Origin: Sphingopyxis sp. BE259
GTDB taxonomy: Bacteria; Pseudomonadota; Alphaproteobacteria; Sphingomonadales; Sphingomonadaceae
Assembly: GCF_031457495.1 (NCBI RefSeq)
Contig: NZ_JAVDWM010000001.1
Location: 124,001-188,000 of the forward strand
Length of the DNA: 64,000 bases
Direction of reading: 5' to 3'
Shown: piece by piece, positions 28,927 through 36,619 of the stretch
Numbering within the stretch: the first letter of the stretch is position 1
Layout of the letters: every line of letters begins with the position of its first letter
Translations under genes and position numbers: made by a program
The notes under the pieces: generated by a model
The model's input: only the letters and a program-made list of their open reading frames with translations
The model's database searches: none
What the model was told of the DNA's origin: nothing

Positions 28927-30300
28927 ATGGCCTCTCGCGCCGACCAGCTTGCTTCCAACCTGAACTTCTCGAAATTCGGCAAGGCGACCGAACTCAAGAA
29001 CCGCATCTGGTTCACGATCGGCGCGCTGATCGTCTTTCGTTTCCTGTCGTTCGTGCCGCTGCCTGGGGTCGATCCCGTGGCGCTGTCGACGCTGTACAGC
29101 CAGGCTGCTTCGGGCGGCGTTCTCGACATTTTCAACACCTTCTCGGGCGGCAGCCTGGAGCGCATGAGCATCATCGCGCTCGGCGTCATGCCCTATATCA
29201 CCGCCTCGATCGTCGTGCAGCTGGCCGCCGCCTTGTCGCCCAGCCTCGCCGCACTCAAGAAAGAGGGCGAAAGCGGGCGCAAGAAACTCAACCAATATAC
29301 CCGCTATGGCACCGTGTTCCTGACCGCGATCCAGGGCTATTTCATCGCCGTCGGCCTTGAAACGCTCGGCGCCAGCCAGGGTATCGCCGCGGTCGTCGAT
29401 CCGGGCATGATGTTCCGCATCGGCGCCGTCATCAGCATCGTCGGCGGCACCCTGTTCCTGATGTGGCTCGGCGAACAGATCACCGCGCGCGGGATCGGCA
29501 ACGGCGTGTCGCTGATCATCATGGCGGGCATTCTGGCCCAGTTGCCGCGCAGCTTTGCCCAGATGTTCACCCAGGTCCGCGAAGGATCGATGGGCGGCGG
29601 CACCGTGATCGCGGTCTTCGCTGGCGCGATTTTGGTCATCGCCTTCATCGCCTTCATGGAACGCGCCCAGCGCCGCGTGCTTGTCCAGTATCCCAAGCGC
29701 GCGACCCAGCGCGGCGGGATGCAGGCCGACCGCAGCCATTTGCCGCTCAAGGTCAACACCGCGGGCGTGATCCCGCCGATCTTTGCCTCGTCGCTTTTGC
29801 TGATGCCGCTGACCATCACCCAGATGATGGGCAATAATGTTCAGGGCGACACTGCGACTGGCGATTTCCTGATCTCGCTCAACCAATATCTGGCGCATGG
29901 CCAGCCGCTGTACATGGCGCTTTATGCGTTCGGCATCATCTTCTTCTGCTTCTTCTACGTTGCTGTTGTCTTCAACCCCGAAGAAACCGCCGACAATCTG
30001 AAGCGCCAGAACGGGTTCATCCCCGGCATCCGCCCGGGCAAGAACACTGCCGCCTATCTCGACCATGTGCTGACGCGCATCACCGTCCTGGGCGCGGCCT
30101 ATCTGGCGGCGATCTGTCTGATCCCCGAATATTTCATTGCCCAGTCGGGACTACCTTTTGCGCTCGGCGGCACCAGCCTGCTGATCATCGTCAACGTGAC
30201 GATCGACACGATCAGCCAGATCCAGAGCCATATGCTCGCGCATCAATATGGCGACCTGATCAAAAAGGCGAAATTGAAGGGCGGCGTTGCGCGGCGCTAA
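28927..30300 (+). CDS. secY: Preprotein translocase subunit SecY
   Basis: 457 residues. It forms the protein-conducting channel of the inner membrane with SecE and SecG. Ten membrane segments are expected; the first, WFTIGALIVFRFLSFVPLPG, follows a cytoplasmic N terminus, and the plug GGVLDIFNTFSGGSLERMSI and the loop QYPKRATQRGG are recognisable. It is a normal last or near-last gene of the spc operon, followed by adk after 48 bases. Confidence 0.98.
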   Translation: MASRADQLASNLNFSKFGKATELKNRIWFTIGALIVFRFLSFVPLPGVDPVALSTLYSQAASGGVLDIFNTFSGGSLERMSIIALGVMPYITASIVVQLAAALSPSLAALKKEGESGRKKLNQYTRYGTVFLTAIQGYFIAVGLETLGASQGIAAVVDPGMMFRIGAVISIVGGTLFLMWLGEQITARGIGNGVSLIIMAGILAQLPRSFAQMFTQVREGSMGGGTVIAVFAGAILVIAFIAFMERAQRRVLVQYPKRATQRGGMQADRSHLPLKVNTAGVIPPIFASSLLLMPLTITQMMGNNVQGDTATGDFLISLNQYLAHGQPLYMALYAFGIIFFCFFYVAVVFNPEETADNLKRQNGFIPGIRPGKNTAAYLDHVLTRITVLGAAYLAAICLIPEYFIAQSGLPFALGGTSLLIIVNVTIDTISQIQSHMLAHQYGDLIKKAKLKGGVARR

Positions 30301-30348
30301 ACGCCAAGCTACGGCAACTGTCACAGGGCAGAGGCAACAGGGGCTTCC

Positions 30349-31008
30349 ATGACGCTGAACATCATTTTGCTGGGTCCGCCGGGGGCGGGCAAGGGAACGC
30401 AGGCGGTGCGCCTGGAAGACGAGCATGGCATGGTCCAGCTGTCGACCGGCGACATGCTGCGCGCCGCGGTCAAGGCGGGCACCCCGATCGGGGTGCAGGC
30501 GAAAGCAGTGATGGACGCGGGCGAGCTGGTGTCGGACGACATCGTTTCGGGGCTGATCGGCGAACGGCTCGACCAGCTCGGCGCCGAGACATCGGTGATC
30601 TTCGACGGCTATCCGCGCACCGCGGCGCAGGCCGACGCGCTCGACACGATCCTCAGCGACCGCGGCCGCAAGCTCGACCATGTGATCGAACTGTTGGTCG
30701 AGGAAGACGCGTTGGTCGATCGGATTACCGGACGCTTTTCGTGCGGCAATTGCGGCGCGGGCTATCACGACCGTTACAAGCTGCCCAAGGTCGCAGACAC
30801 TTGCGACCAGTGCGGCGGACATGAGTTCAAACGCCGTCCCGACGACAATGAGGAAACCGTGCGTACCCGCATGGCCGAATATCGCGCCAAGACCGCGCCG
30901 ATCCTGCCGATCTATGACGCGCGCGGTATCGTGACGCGGGTGAATGGAATGGCGCCGATCGACGAAGTCAACGACGCGATCGAAACCGTCCTCGCGCCTG
31001 AGGGCTAG
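30349..31008 (+). CDS. adk: Adenylate kinase with zinc-finger lid
   Basis: 219 residues. The P-loop is GPPGAGKGTQ (residues 8-17); it catalyses ATP + AMP = 2 ADP in the cytoplasm. The lid has two CxxC pairs (CGNC and CDQC) in FSCGNCGAGYHDRYK and VADTCDQCGG, so it is a zinc-binding lid as in many Gram-positive and some alphaproteobacterial enzymes. It follows secY, as is common. The usual downstream rpsM-rpsK-rpoA-rplQ set is absent; a family A palindrome comes next. Confidence 0.97.
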   Translation: MTLNIILLGPPGAGKGTQAVRLEDEHGMVQLSTGDMLRAAVKAGTPIGVQAKAVMDAGELVSDDIVSGLIGERLDQLGAETSVIFDGYPRTAAQADALDTILSDRGRKLDHVIELLVEEDALVDRITGRFSCGNCGAGYHDRYKLPKVADTCDQCGGHEFKRRPDDNEETVRTRMAEYRAKTAPILPIYDARGIVTRVNGMAPIDEVNDAIETVLAPEG

Positions 31009-31021
31009 CGTCCGCACTTAA

Positions 31022-31106
31022 TCGTCATTGCGAGGGGCGAAGCCCCGTGGCAATCCAGAGCGGTGCAAGGCCGCCCTGGATTGCTTCGCTTCGCTCGCAA
31101 TGACGA
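31022..31106. repeat. Dispersed palindromic repeat, family A
   Basis: TCGTCATTGCGAG at the left and CTCGCAATGACGA at the right are exact inverted arms; CGTGGCAATCCAGAG and CCCTGGATTGCTTCG form the inner stem. It lies 13 bases after the adk stop, closing the ribosomal-secY-adk operon. Confidence 0.8.
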
Positions 31107-31136
31107 AGCCGGGTTGCGGCGAGCGGGGGACAGGTC

Positions 31137-31838
31137 ATGAATTTCAGCTCAATATTCGTGAGTGCAATTTCAGCCGTCGCAATGCTGGCCTTGGCGCCTG
31201 CGGCGACCGCCAAGGTCGTCGATCAGAGCGAGGCGGGCTTCACCGTCGCGCACACCGCGCAGGTCGCCGCGACCCCCGCCGATGTGTGGAAAATGCTCCG
31301 CATGCCGCAAAATTGGTGGTCGAAAGAGCATAGCTGGTCGGGCGACGGCGCGAACTTCTGGCTCGATTCGCAGGCTGGCGGCTGCTTTTGCGAGAAATTG
31401 CCCGACACCGGCGCCGGGGTGGGCAGCGTCCAGCATGCGCGGGTGCTGTTTTCGAAACCGGGGCAGATGCTGCGCCTGTCGGGGGCGTTCGGGCCGTTGC
31501 AGGGCGAAGCGCTGAACGGCACGCTGACGATCCAGATCAAGGAATCCCCGACCGGCAGCGCGCTGCGCTTTGACTATGTCGTCGGCGGCTATATGCGCTT
31601 CAAGGTCGCCGACATCGCGCCCGCAGTCGACAAGGTGATCGGCGAACAATTGCTCGGCCTCGCCAATGCGCTGGGCGGTGCTTTGCCGCCGTCGCGTGAA
31701 GAGAAGGCTGCAGCTGCGGCCGAAGCGGCTACCAAGCCCGCCACCGAAACCCCGCCTGCCGCGGATGAGCCGGGCCTCGACGCCGCGGTTGCCGACCTGG
31801 TTGAGGACACGCCGAAGGCTGAGCCCGAAGTGCGTTAA
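31137..31838 (+). CDS. Exported SRPBCC-fold protein with Ala/Pro/Glu tail
   Basis: 233 residues, ATG 31137 with GGGGGACAGG ahead. A signal peptide (VAMLALAPAATA) precedes an SRPBCC (START-like) domain of about 150 residues: FTVAHTAQVAATPADVWKML, then WWSKEHSWSGDGANFWLD. These helix-grip folds bind hydrophobic ligands. The last 50 residues are a low-complexity Ala/Thr/Pro/Glu tail with no fold visible. Function unknown; periplasmic location is inferred from the signal peptide. Confidence 0.72.
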   Translation: MNFSSIFVSAISAVAMLALAPAATAKVVDQSEAGFTVAHTAQVAATPADVWKMLRMPQNWWSKEHSWSGDGANFWLDSQAGGCFCEKLPDTGAGVGSVQHARVLFSKPGQMLRLSGAFGPLQGEALNGTLTIQIKESPTGSALRFDYVVGGYMRFKVADIAPAVDKVIGEQLLGLANALGGALPPSREEKAAAAAEAATKPATETPPAADEPGLDAAVADLVEDTPKAEPEVR

Positions 31839-31860
31839 GGTCAGGCCGATTACAGCCAGA

Positions 31861-31939
31861 TCGTCATCCCGGCGAAGGCAGGGATCCCGACCTCACGTCA
31901 TTCAGCACCGGTGAGATTCCGGCCTACGCCGGGATGACC
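31861..31939. repeat. Dispersed palindromic repeat, family B
   Basis: TCGTCATCCCGGCGAAGG at the left mirrors GCCTACGCCGGGATGACC at the right. It lies between the convergent SRPBCC and DUF177 genes. Other family B copies are at 33688, 36233 and 57752. Confidence 0.7.
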
Positions 31940-31951
31940 GAATAGGAAGGT

Positions 31952-32482
31952 CTAAGCGTCAGGCTTCCCGCGCAACTTCGCCAACGCCGCGAAAGGCCCG
32001 GCGGCTTCTTCGCTCAGCACGCCCTTTTCGGCCAGGACGCGGTCGGCGTCGGGATGGCGCGGAAAGGGGTCGAGCGCCAGCGACAGCGTCTGCACCGCTG
32101 CCTCGCCCAGATCGACGCGGTCGCCGTCGAGCGGCAGCAGGTCGCAATCCTCGCTGCTGATCTCGATCTCTTCGTCGGCATCGACCGGCGCGTCGATGTC
32201 GCGCAGAAAGCGGAGGTCGAACGGCTCGCTCAGCGTCGCCGGGACGGGCAGGCCGGTTGCGGCGCATGACTGGACCAGATCGGCCTGCACATCGCCCTTC
32301 GCCCCAATACCGCCCGCAACGGCGCGGACCTCGGCGGTCAAGGCAAAGCGATCGACGGCGATCAGGCCGAGCCGTCTGGCGATTCGCGCGCGCGCGTCAG
32401 CATCGGCCTCGACCGCAATGTCGCGGCCTTGCGCCGCATCCGACATGGTCAGGATCAGCGAAAATTCGGGTGCCGCGCTCAA
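31952..32482 (-). CDS. DUF177 (YceD-like) protein
   Basis: 176 residues from a TTG at 32482 that overlaps the chaperone stop (TTGA); no in-frame ATG fits better. The DUF177 pattern is visible around VQADLVQSCAATGLPVPATLSEPFDLRF, where YceD-type proteins carry a Cys-x2-Leu/Thr motif, followed by the acidic DADEEIEISSEDCDLLPLDGDRVDLGEAAVQTLSLALDPFPRHP. The family is linked to 23S rRNA and ribosome assembly. In many bacteria it precedes rpmF; here no rpmF follows, and a family B palindrome comes next. Confidence 0.8.
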   Translation of the reverse strand: MSAAPEFSLILTMSDAAQGRDIAVEADADARARIARRLGLIAVDRFALTAEVRAVAGGIGAKGDVQADLVQSCAATGLPVPATLSEPFDLRFLRDIDAPVDADEEIEISSEDCDLLPLDGDRVDLGEAAVQTLSLALDPFPRHPDADRVLAEKGVLSEEAAGPFAALAKLRGKPDA

Positions 32483-33015
32483 ACCGGCGCTCCGTCCAGC
32501 CGATCGGCGACGATCAGCGCGGCGACCGGTGTCGCCATCAGCGCCGCGCGCAGCTTGCCGACCTCGGCCATGACATGCGCCAGCCCGGCGGCGTCGGGCT
32601 GGTTGCCGCGCCACAGGTTGCGAACCAGCGCGGCGCGCAGGTCGTCCGATCCGTCGGCGGCGCGATAGACGCCAAGCCGCCCGCCGAGCGCCCCGACCAT
32701 CCGTCCGATCTGTTTGCCGACCACCATGTCGCCAAAGCCGATCTGGCGCATCTGGCCGTCCATGTCGGTCACGAACAATTCGGTCAGCTCGACTCCGGCG
32801 CGGGCGTGTGCGGGGTCGTCGTCGATGCGGTGGAGGACGAGCGCGAGCACCAGACTGACCATATCAAAGCGGCCGTCGAGCGTGTCGGGGACGGTGCCCT
32901 GGGCATACCAGTGCGGCGCGCGCGCGGTCGCGATGACGGCGTTCCACAGCGGGCGGCGGGCTTCGCGCGGGTCGGGCTGCGAGCGGAAGAGGTTACGGAG
33001 CGAGAACATGCCCAC
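32479..33015 (-). CDS. Ubiquinol-cytochrome c chaperone (CBP3/UQCC1) family protein
   Basis: 178 residues (176 if ATG 33009 is used). The pattern PHWYAQGTVPDTLDGRFDMVSLVLALVLHRI and the following ELTELFVTDMDGQMRQIGFGDMVVGKQIGRMVGALGGRL match the CBP3 family, which helps cytochrome b synthesis and bc1 complex assembly in mitochondria and alphaproteobacteria. It is cytoplasmic or inner-membrane peripheral; the N terminus (MFSLRNLFRSQ) may be amphipathic. Coupled to DUF177 downstream and divergent from bamE. Confidence 0.85.
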   Translation of the reverse strand: MGMFSLRNLFRSQPDPREARRPLWNAVIATARAPHWYAQGTVPDTLDGRFDMVSLVLALVLHRIDDDPAHARAGVELTELFVTDMDGQMRQIGFGDMVVGKQIGRMVGALGGRLGVYRAADGSDDLRAALVRNLWRGNQPDAAGLAHVMAEVGKLRAALMATPVAALIVADRLDGAPV

Positions 33016-33194
33016 CGCTTAGGCGCAATCGGCGCTGCGGAAAAGGGGGCGGTGGCGGCGGATGTTGGTCAGCTTCCAGCAAGGCTTGGCGCGCCACAAG
33101 CACCTTGTGCGCTGCGACCGCTTGCGGTTAAGAGGCGCCAGAGCCAGCGCCGCCCGCCGGAAGAAGCGGCGGACGGGCGCCATGGAGATTATTG

Positions 33195-33680
33195 ATGCCG
33201 AATATCAACTTTTCGCTTCCTGCCCCGCGCGCGCGCCTGATTGCCCTCGGCTTGGTGGTCGCGGTGGCGACCAGCGGCTGCACGCAGCTTAAAGGTCGCC
33301 AAGGCTATGTCGTCGATCCGCTGCTGACCTCGGCGATTACGGCAGGCGTCGATAATCGCGAATCGGTAGAAAAGACGCTCGGCCGCCCGACCTTTGTCGG
33401 CCAGTTCAGCAACAATGAATATTATTATGTGTCGCGCGAAACGCGCCAGCTCGCCTTTGCCAAGCCGCGTCCGGTGGGGCAGCAAGTGCTGCGTGTCCGC
33501 TTCGATCCGGCGGGCAACGTCGTCGCGGTCGATCGCACCGGGCTGGAACTGGTGAGCAAGATCAGCCCCGAAGGCGACAAGACCCCGACGCTGGGCCGCG
33601 AGCGCAGCTTCTTTGAAGACATCTTCGGCAACATCGGCGCCGTTGGCGCCCCGGGCGCTGGTGCTCCCGCCGGACAGTAA
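33195..33680 (+). CDS. bamE: Outer membrane protein assembly factor BamE (SmpA/OmlA)
   Basis: 161 residues from ATG 33195 (MPNINFSLPAPRARL), following a GGAG. The signal sequence ends in VATSGC, a lipobox with the lipidated Cys near residue 30. The BamE domain is clear: GYVVDPLLTSAITAGVDNRESVEKTLGRPTFVGQF, then YYYVSRETRQLAF. It is part of the Bam complex that folds outer membrane barrels. The C terminus has a Gly/Ala/Pro tail. Divergent from the bc1 chaperone gene with a 179-base gap. Confidence 0.92.
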   Translation: MPNINFSLPAPRARLIALGLVVAVATSGCTQLKGRQGYVVDPLLTSAITAGVDNRESVEKTLGRPTFVGQFSNNEYYYVSRETRQLAFAKPRPVGQQVLRVRFDPAGNVVAVDRTGLELVSKISPEGDKTPTLGRERSFFEDIFGNIGAVGAPGAGAPAGQ

Positions 33681-33687
33681 GGCCATC

Positions 33688-33790
33688 CTCGCCCCCGCGA
33701 AGGGCGAGCGGAGTCACGCGCCTCCGCACGCGGCCGCTGGAAATGTTGCGCTACGCTGATAGCGGCCCCCGCCTTCGCGGGGGCGACGAG
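33688..33790. repeat. Dispersed palindromic repeat, family B
   Basis: CTCGCCCCCGCGAAGG at the left mirrors CCTTCGCGGGGGCGACGAG at the right, with GCGGCCGCTGG and AGCGGCC-type inner pairing. It fills the gap between convergent bamE and maeB stops. Confidence 0.65.
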
Positions 33791-33794
33791 ACCG

Positions 33795-36059
33795 CTACTG
33801 CGCGATTCCGCCCGCCGCCAGCACCGCCAGCGTCACCAGATCGGACGCCGGTGATGCCATCGTTGCGACCTGCACTGGGTGTTCCATGCCGACCAGCATC
33901 GGGCCGATAACGGCGCCGCCGCCCAGCTCGCGCATCAGCTTCGCCGACAGGTTCGCCGATTGCAGGCCGGGCATGACCAGCACATTCGCCGGCCCCGACA
34001 GGCGGCAGAACGGATATTTCGCCATCACCTTTTCGTTCAAGGCGACGTCGGGCGCCATTTCGCCTTCATATTCGAACGCCGGTTTGCGCTGATCCAGAAT
34101 CGACACGGCATCGCGGATATTGTCGAGCCAGCTGCCCGGCGGATTGCCGAAAGTCGAATAGGACAGAAACGCGACGCGCGGCTCATGCCCCATCCGCCGC
34201 GCGACCTGCGCGGTGCGCTCGGCGATGTCCGCCAGCATTTCGGCGGTCGGGCGCTCGTTGACCGTCGTGTCGGACATGAAGATCGTCTGATGCTGGCCGA
34301 CCAGAACATGGATGCCGAACGGCGTCTTGCCCTCGGCATGGTCGATCACCCGGCGCACTTCGCGCATCGTCTGCGAATAGGTGCGGGTGACCCCGGTGAT
34401 CATCGCATCGCCGAGGCCCAGCTTGAGCATCAGCGAGCCGAAGATGTTACGGTCGCGGTTGACCATCCTTTCGACATCGCGGCGCAGATAGCCGCGGCGT
34501 TGCAGCCGTTCGTACAGGATTTCGACCATCTGCGGCACATGCGGCGAATTGACGCTGTTGTGGACCTCGTAATTCTCGGGGTCGGCGACCCCCATCTCCT
34601 TCAGCTTGTCGCGCAGCCCTTCGCGACCGACCAGCACCGGGGTGCCATAGCCGCCGTCGCGGAACTGGATCGCTGCGCGCAGCACCACCTCTTCCTCGCC
34701 CTCGGCAAATACGACCCGCTTGGGATTGGCGCGCGCCGCTTCATACGCCAGCGTCAGCACCGACGTCGTCGGGTTGAGCCGCGCGCGCAGGGACGTGCGA
34801 TATTCGTTCAGATCGGCGATCGGCCGCTGCGCGACGCCGGTTTCCATCGCCGCCTTGGCCACCGCGGCGGGGACGATTTCCATCAGCCGCGGGTCGAAGG
34901 GCGAGGGGATGATATATTCGGGGCCAAAGCTCGACGCCCGTCCGCCATAGGCCGCGGCGACTTCCTCGGGCACCTGCTGGCGCGCCAGGTCGGCGATCGC
35001 ATAAGCCGCCGCGATCTTCATTTCCTCGTTGATCGCGGTCGCGCGCACGTCGAGCGCGCCGCGGAAGATGAAGGGGAAGCACAGGACGTTGTTGACCTGG
35101 TTGGGATAGTCGGAGCGCCCCGTCGCAATGATCGCATCGGGCCGCGCGGCGCGCGCGTCGGGCGGCGAGATTTCGGGATCGGGGTTTGCCATCGCAAAGA
35201 TGATCGGCGCCGGGGCCATGTCCTTGACCATCTCGGGCTTCAGTGCGCCCGCCGCCGACAGTCCCAGGAACACGTCGGCACCGACCAGCGCCTGCGTCAG
35301 GTCGCGCGCTTCGGTCGGCACCGCATGCGCCGACTTCCACTGGTCCATGCCCTCGGTGCGGCCTTGGTAGATGGTGCCCTTGCGGTCGCACATGATGACA
35401 TTTTCGTGCCGCACCCCCATCGATTTGATCAGCGACGTGCAGGCGATCGCGGCGGCACCGGCGCCGTTGACGACAACCTTGACCGTCGCCAGATCGCGGC
35501 CGGTCAGGTAACAGGCGTTGATCAGGCCCGCGGCGGTGATGATCGCGGTGCCATGCTGGTCGTCATGGAACACCGGGATGTTCATCTTTTCCTTCAGCGC
35601 CGCTTCGATGATGAAGCAGTTGGGCGCCGCAATGTCTTCCAGGTTGATGCCGCCAAAGCTCGGTTCGAGCAGTTCGACCGCTTCGATGAAGCGCTGCGGG
35701 TCTTCGGTGGCGACCTCGAGGTCGATCGAATCGACGTCGGCAAAGCGCTTGAACAGCACCGCCTTGCCTTCCATCACCGGTTTCGAGGCCAGCGCGCCGA
35801 GGTTGCCGAGCCCCAGAATCGCGGTGCCGTTGGAGATGACGGCGACCAGATTGCCCTTGATCGTATAATCATAGGCTTTCGCCGGATCTTCGGCGATCGC
35901 CAGCACCGGGACGGCGACGCCCGGCGAATAGGCAAGGCTCAGGTCGCGCTGGGTTGCCATCGGCTTCGACGCGACAATCTCGATTTTGCCGGGCCGGCCA
36001 TATTCGTGATAAAGCAGAGCCTCGCGGTCCGAAAACTGCACCTTGCTGCCGCTGTCCAT
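33795..36059 (-). CDS. maeB: NADP-dependent malic enzyme (two-domain MaeB)
   Basis: 754 residues. Domain 1 (to about 430) is malic enzyme: [40 protein letters not shown] and [14 protein letters not shown] with the nucleotide-binding glycines. Domain 2 (to the end) is phosphotransacetylase-like ([29 protein letters not shown]; later [25 protein letters not shown]) and usually acts as an acetyl-CoA-sensing regulatory part. It decarboxylates malate to pyruvate with NADPH formation. Not part of a visible operon; family B palindromes flank it on both sides. Confidence 0.96.
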   Translation of the reverse strand: MDSGSKVQFSDREALLYHEYGRPGKIEIVASKPMATQRDLSLAYSPGVAVPVLAIAEDPAKAYDYTIKGNLVAVISNGTAILGLGNLGALASKPVMEGKAVLFKRFADVDSIDLEVATEDPQRFIEAVELLEPSFGGINLEDIAAPNCFIIEAALKEKMNIPVFHDDQHGTAIITAAGLINACYLTGRDLATVKVVVNGAGAAAIACTSLIKSMGVRHENVIMCDRKGTIYQGRTEGMDQWKSAHAVPTEARDLTQALVGADVFLGLSAAGALKPEMVKDMAPAPIIFAMANPDPEISPPDARAARPDAIIATGRSDYPNQVNNVLCFPFIFRGALDVRATAINEEMKIAAAYAIADLARQQVPEEVAAAYGGRASSFGPEYIIPSPFDPRLMEIVPAAVAKAAMETGVAQRPIADLNEYRTSLRARLNPTTSVLTLAYEAARANPKRVVFAEGEEEVVLRAAIQFRDGGYGTPVLVGREGLRDKLKEMGVADPENYEVHNSVNSPHVPQMVEILYERLQRRGYLRRDVERMVNRDRNIFGSLMLKLGLGDAMITGVTRTYSQTMREVRRVIDHAEGKTPFGIHVLVGQHQTIFMSDTTVNERPTAEMLADIAERTAQVARRMGHEPRVAFLSYSTFGNPPGSWLDNIRDAVSILDQRKPAFEYEGEMAPDVALNEKVMAKYPFCRLSGPANVLVMPGLQSANLSAKLMRELGGGAVIGPMLVGMEHPVQVATMASPASDLVTLAVLAAGGIAQ

Positions 36060-36619
36060 CCTCTATCCCCTATCCAAACTCATCAGACGCGCGCCCGAAC
36101 CCTTTCCCTAACGTCGCGGGCGGCGATTGTAACCCCGCCAATGTTGTGAAGCGGTGGTTCCAATGAGAAGGTCCCCGGCCACTAGTGGCACCGGAGGCAG
36201 TCGGGTTTCGAGCGATTGCGGACGTCAATAACTTCGTCATCCCCGCGAAAGCGGGGACCCAGAGCGTGCGGCGGCGGATCCCACCTTGGGTTCCCGCTTT
36301 CGCGGGAATGACGAAGAGGGCATAGAGCCGCTATCCACCCCCAAGCCGTCATCCGCCGCTCAAAAAAACGCTGTCCTACATTGTTCCGCTGTGCCAGCCT
36401 TCATCTCAGCTCTTTCAATTTACAGGCAAAAGCGGTCGCCGCCTGGATTGCGGATGCGGTCAAGAACCATCCGCTACCTGCCCGCCGAGCGCGACAAATG
36501 CGGCGCCGCACTGGGCTGAACTTTCCTGAACTTTGGCGTGATGGCCGGTCCATGCGCCGGCCCGATTGCGGCCCCGGCGCGGGACAACCGAAGACGGCAT
36601 CCCCTCACGCGACCTTGCC
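36060..36619. other. 560-base intergenic region between maeB and mutS
   Basis: Divergent gap holding the maeB promoter (not clearly resolved), a 12-bp perfect palindrome GCCACTAGTGGC at 36178-36189, a family B palindrome at 36233-36315, and the mutS leader. Open frames that run through 36286-36713 on the plus strand lack typical codon bias or recognisable domains and are not called. Confidence 0.5.
36233..36315. repeat. Dispersed palindromic repeat, family B
   Basis: TTCGTCATCCCCGCGAAAG at the left mirrors CTTTCGCGGGAATGACGAA at the right, with GGGACCCAGAG and GGGTTCCC inner pairing. The clearest copy of family B in the window. Confidence 0.8.

Noticed and set aside
33879-36149. Long plus-strand open frame opposite maeB
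   Set aside because: Shadow of maeB; Arg/His-rich and without any motif.
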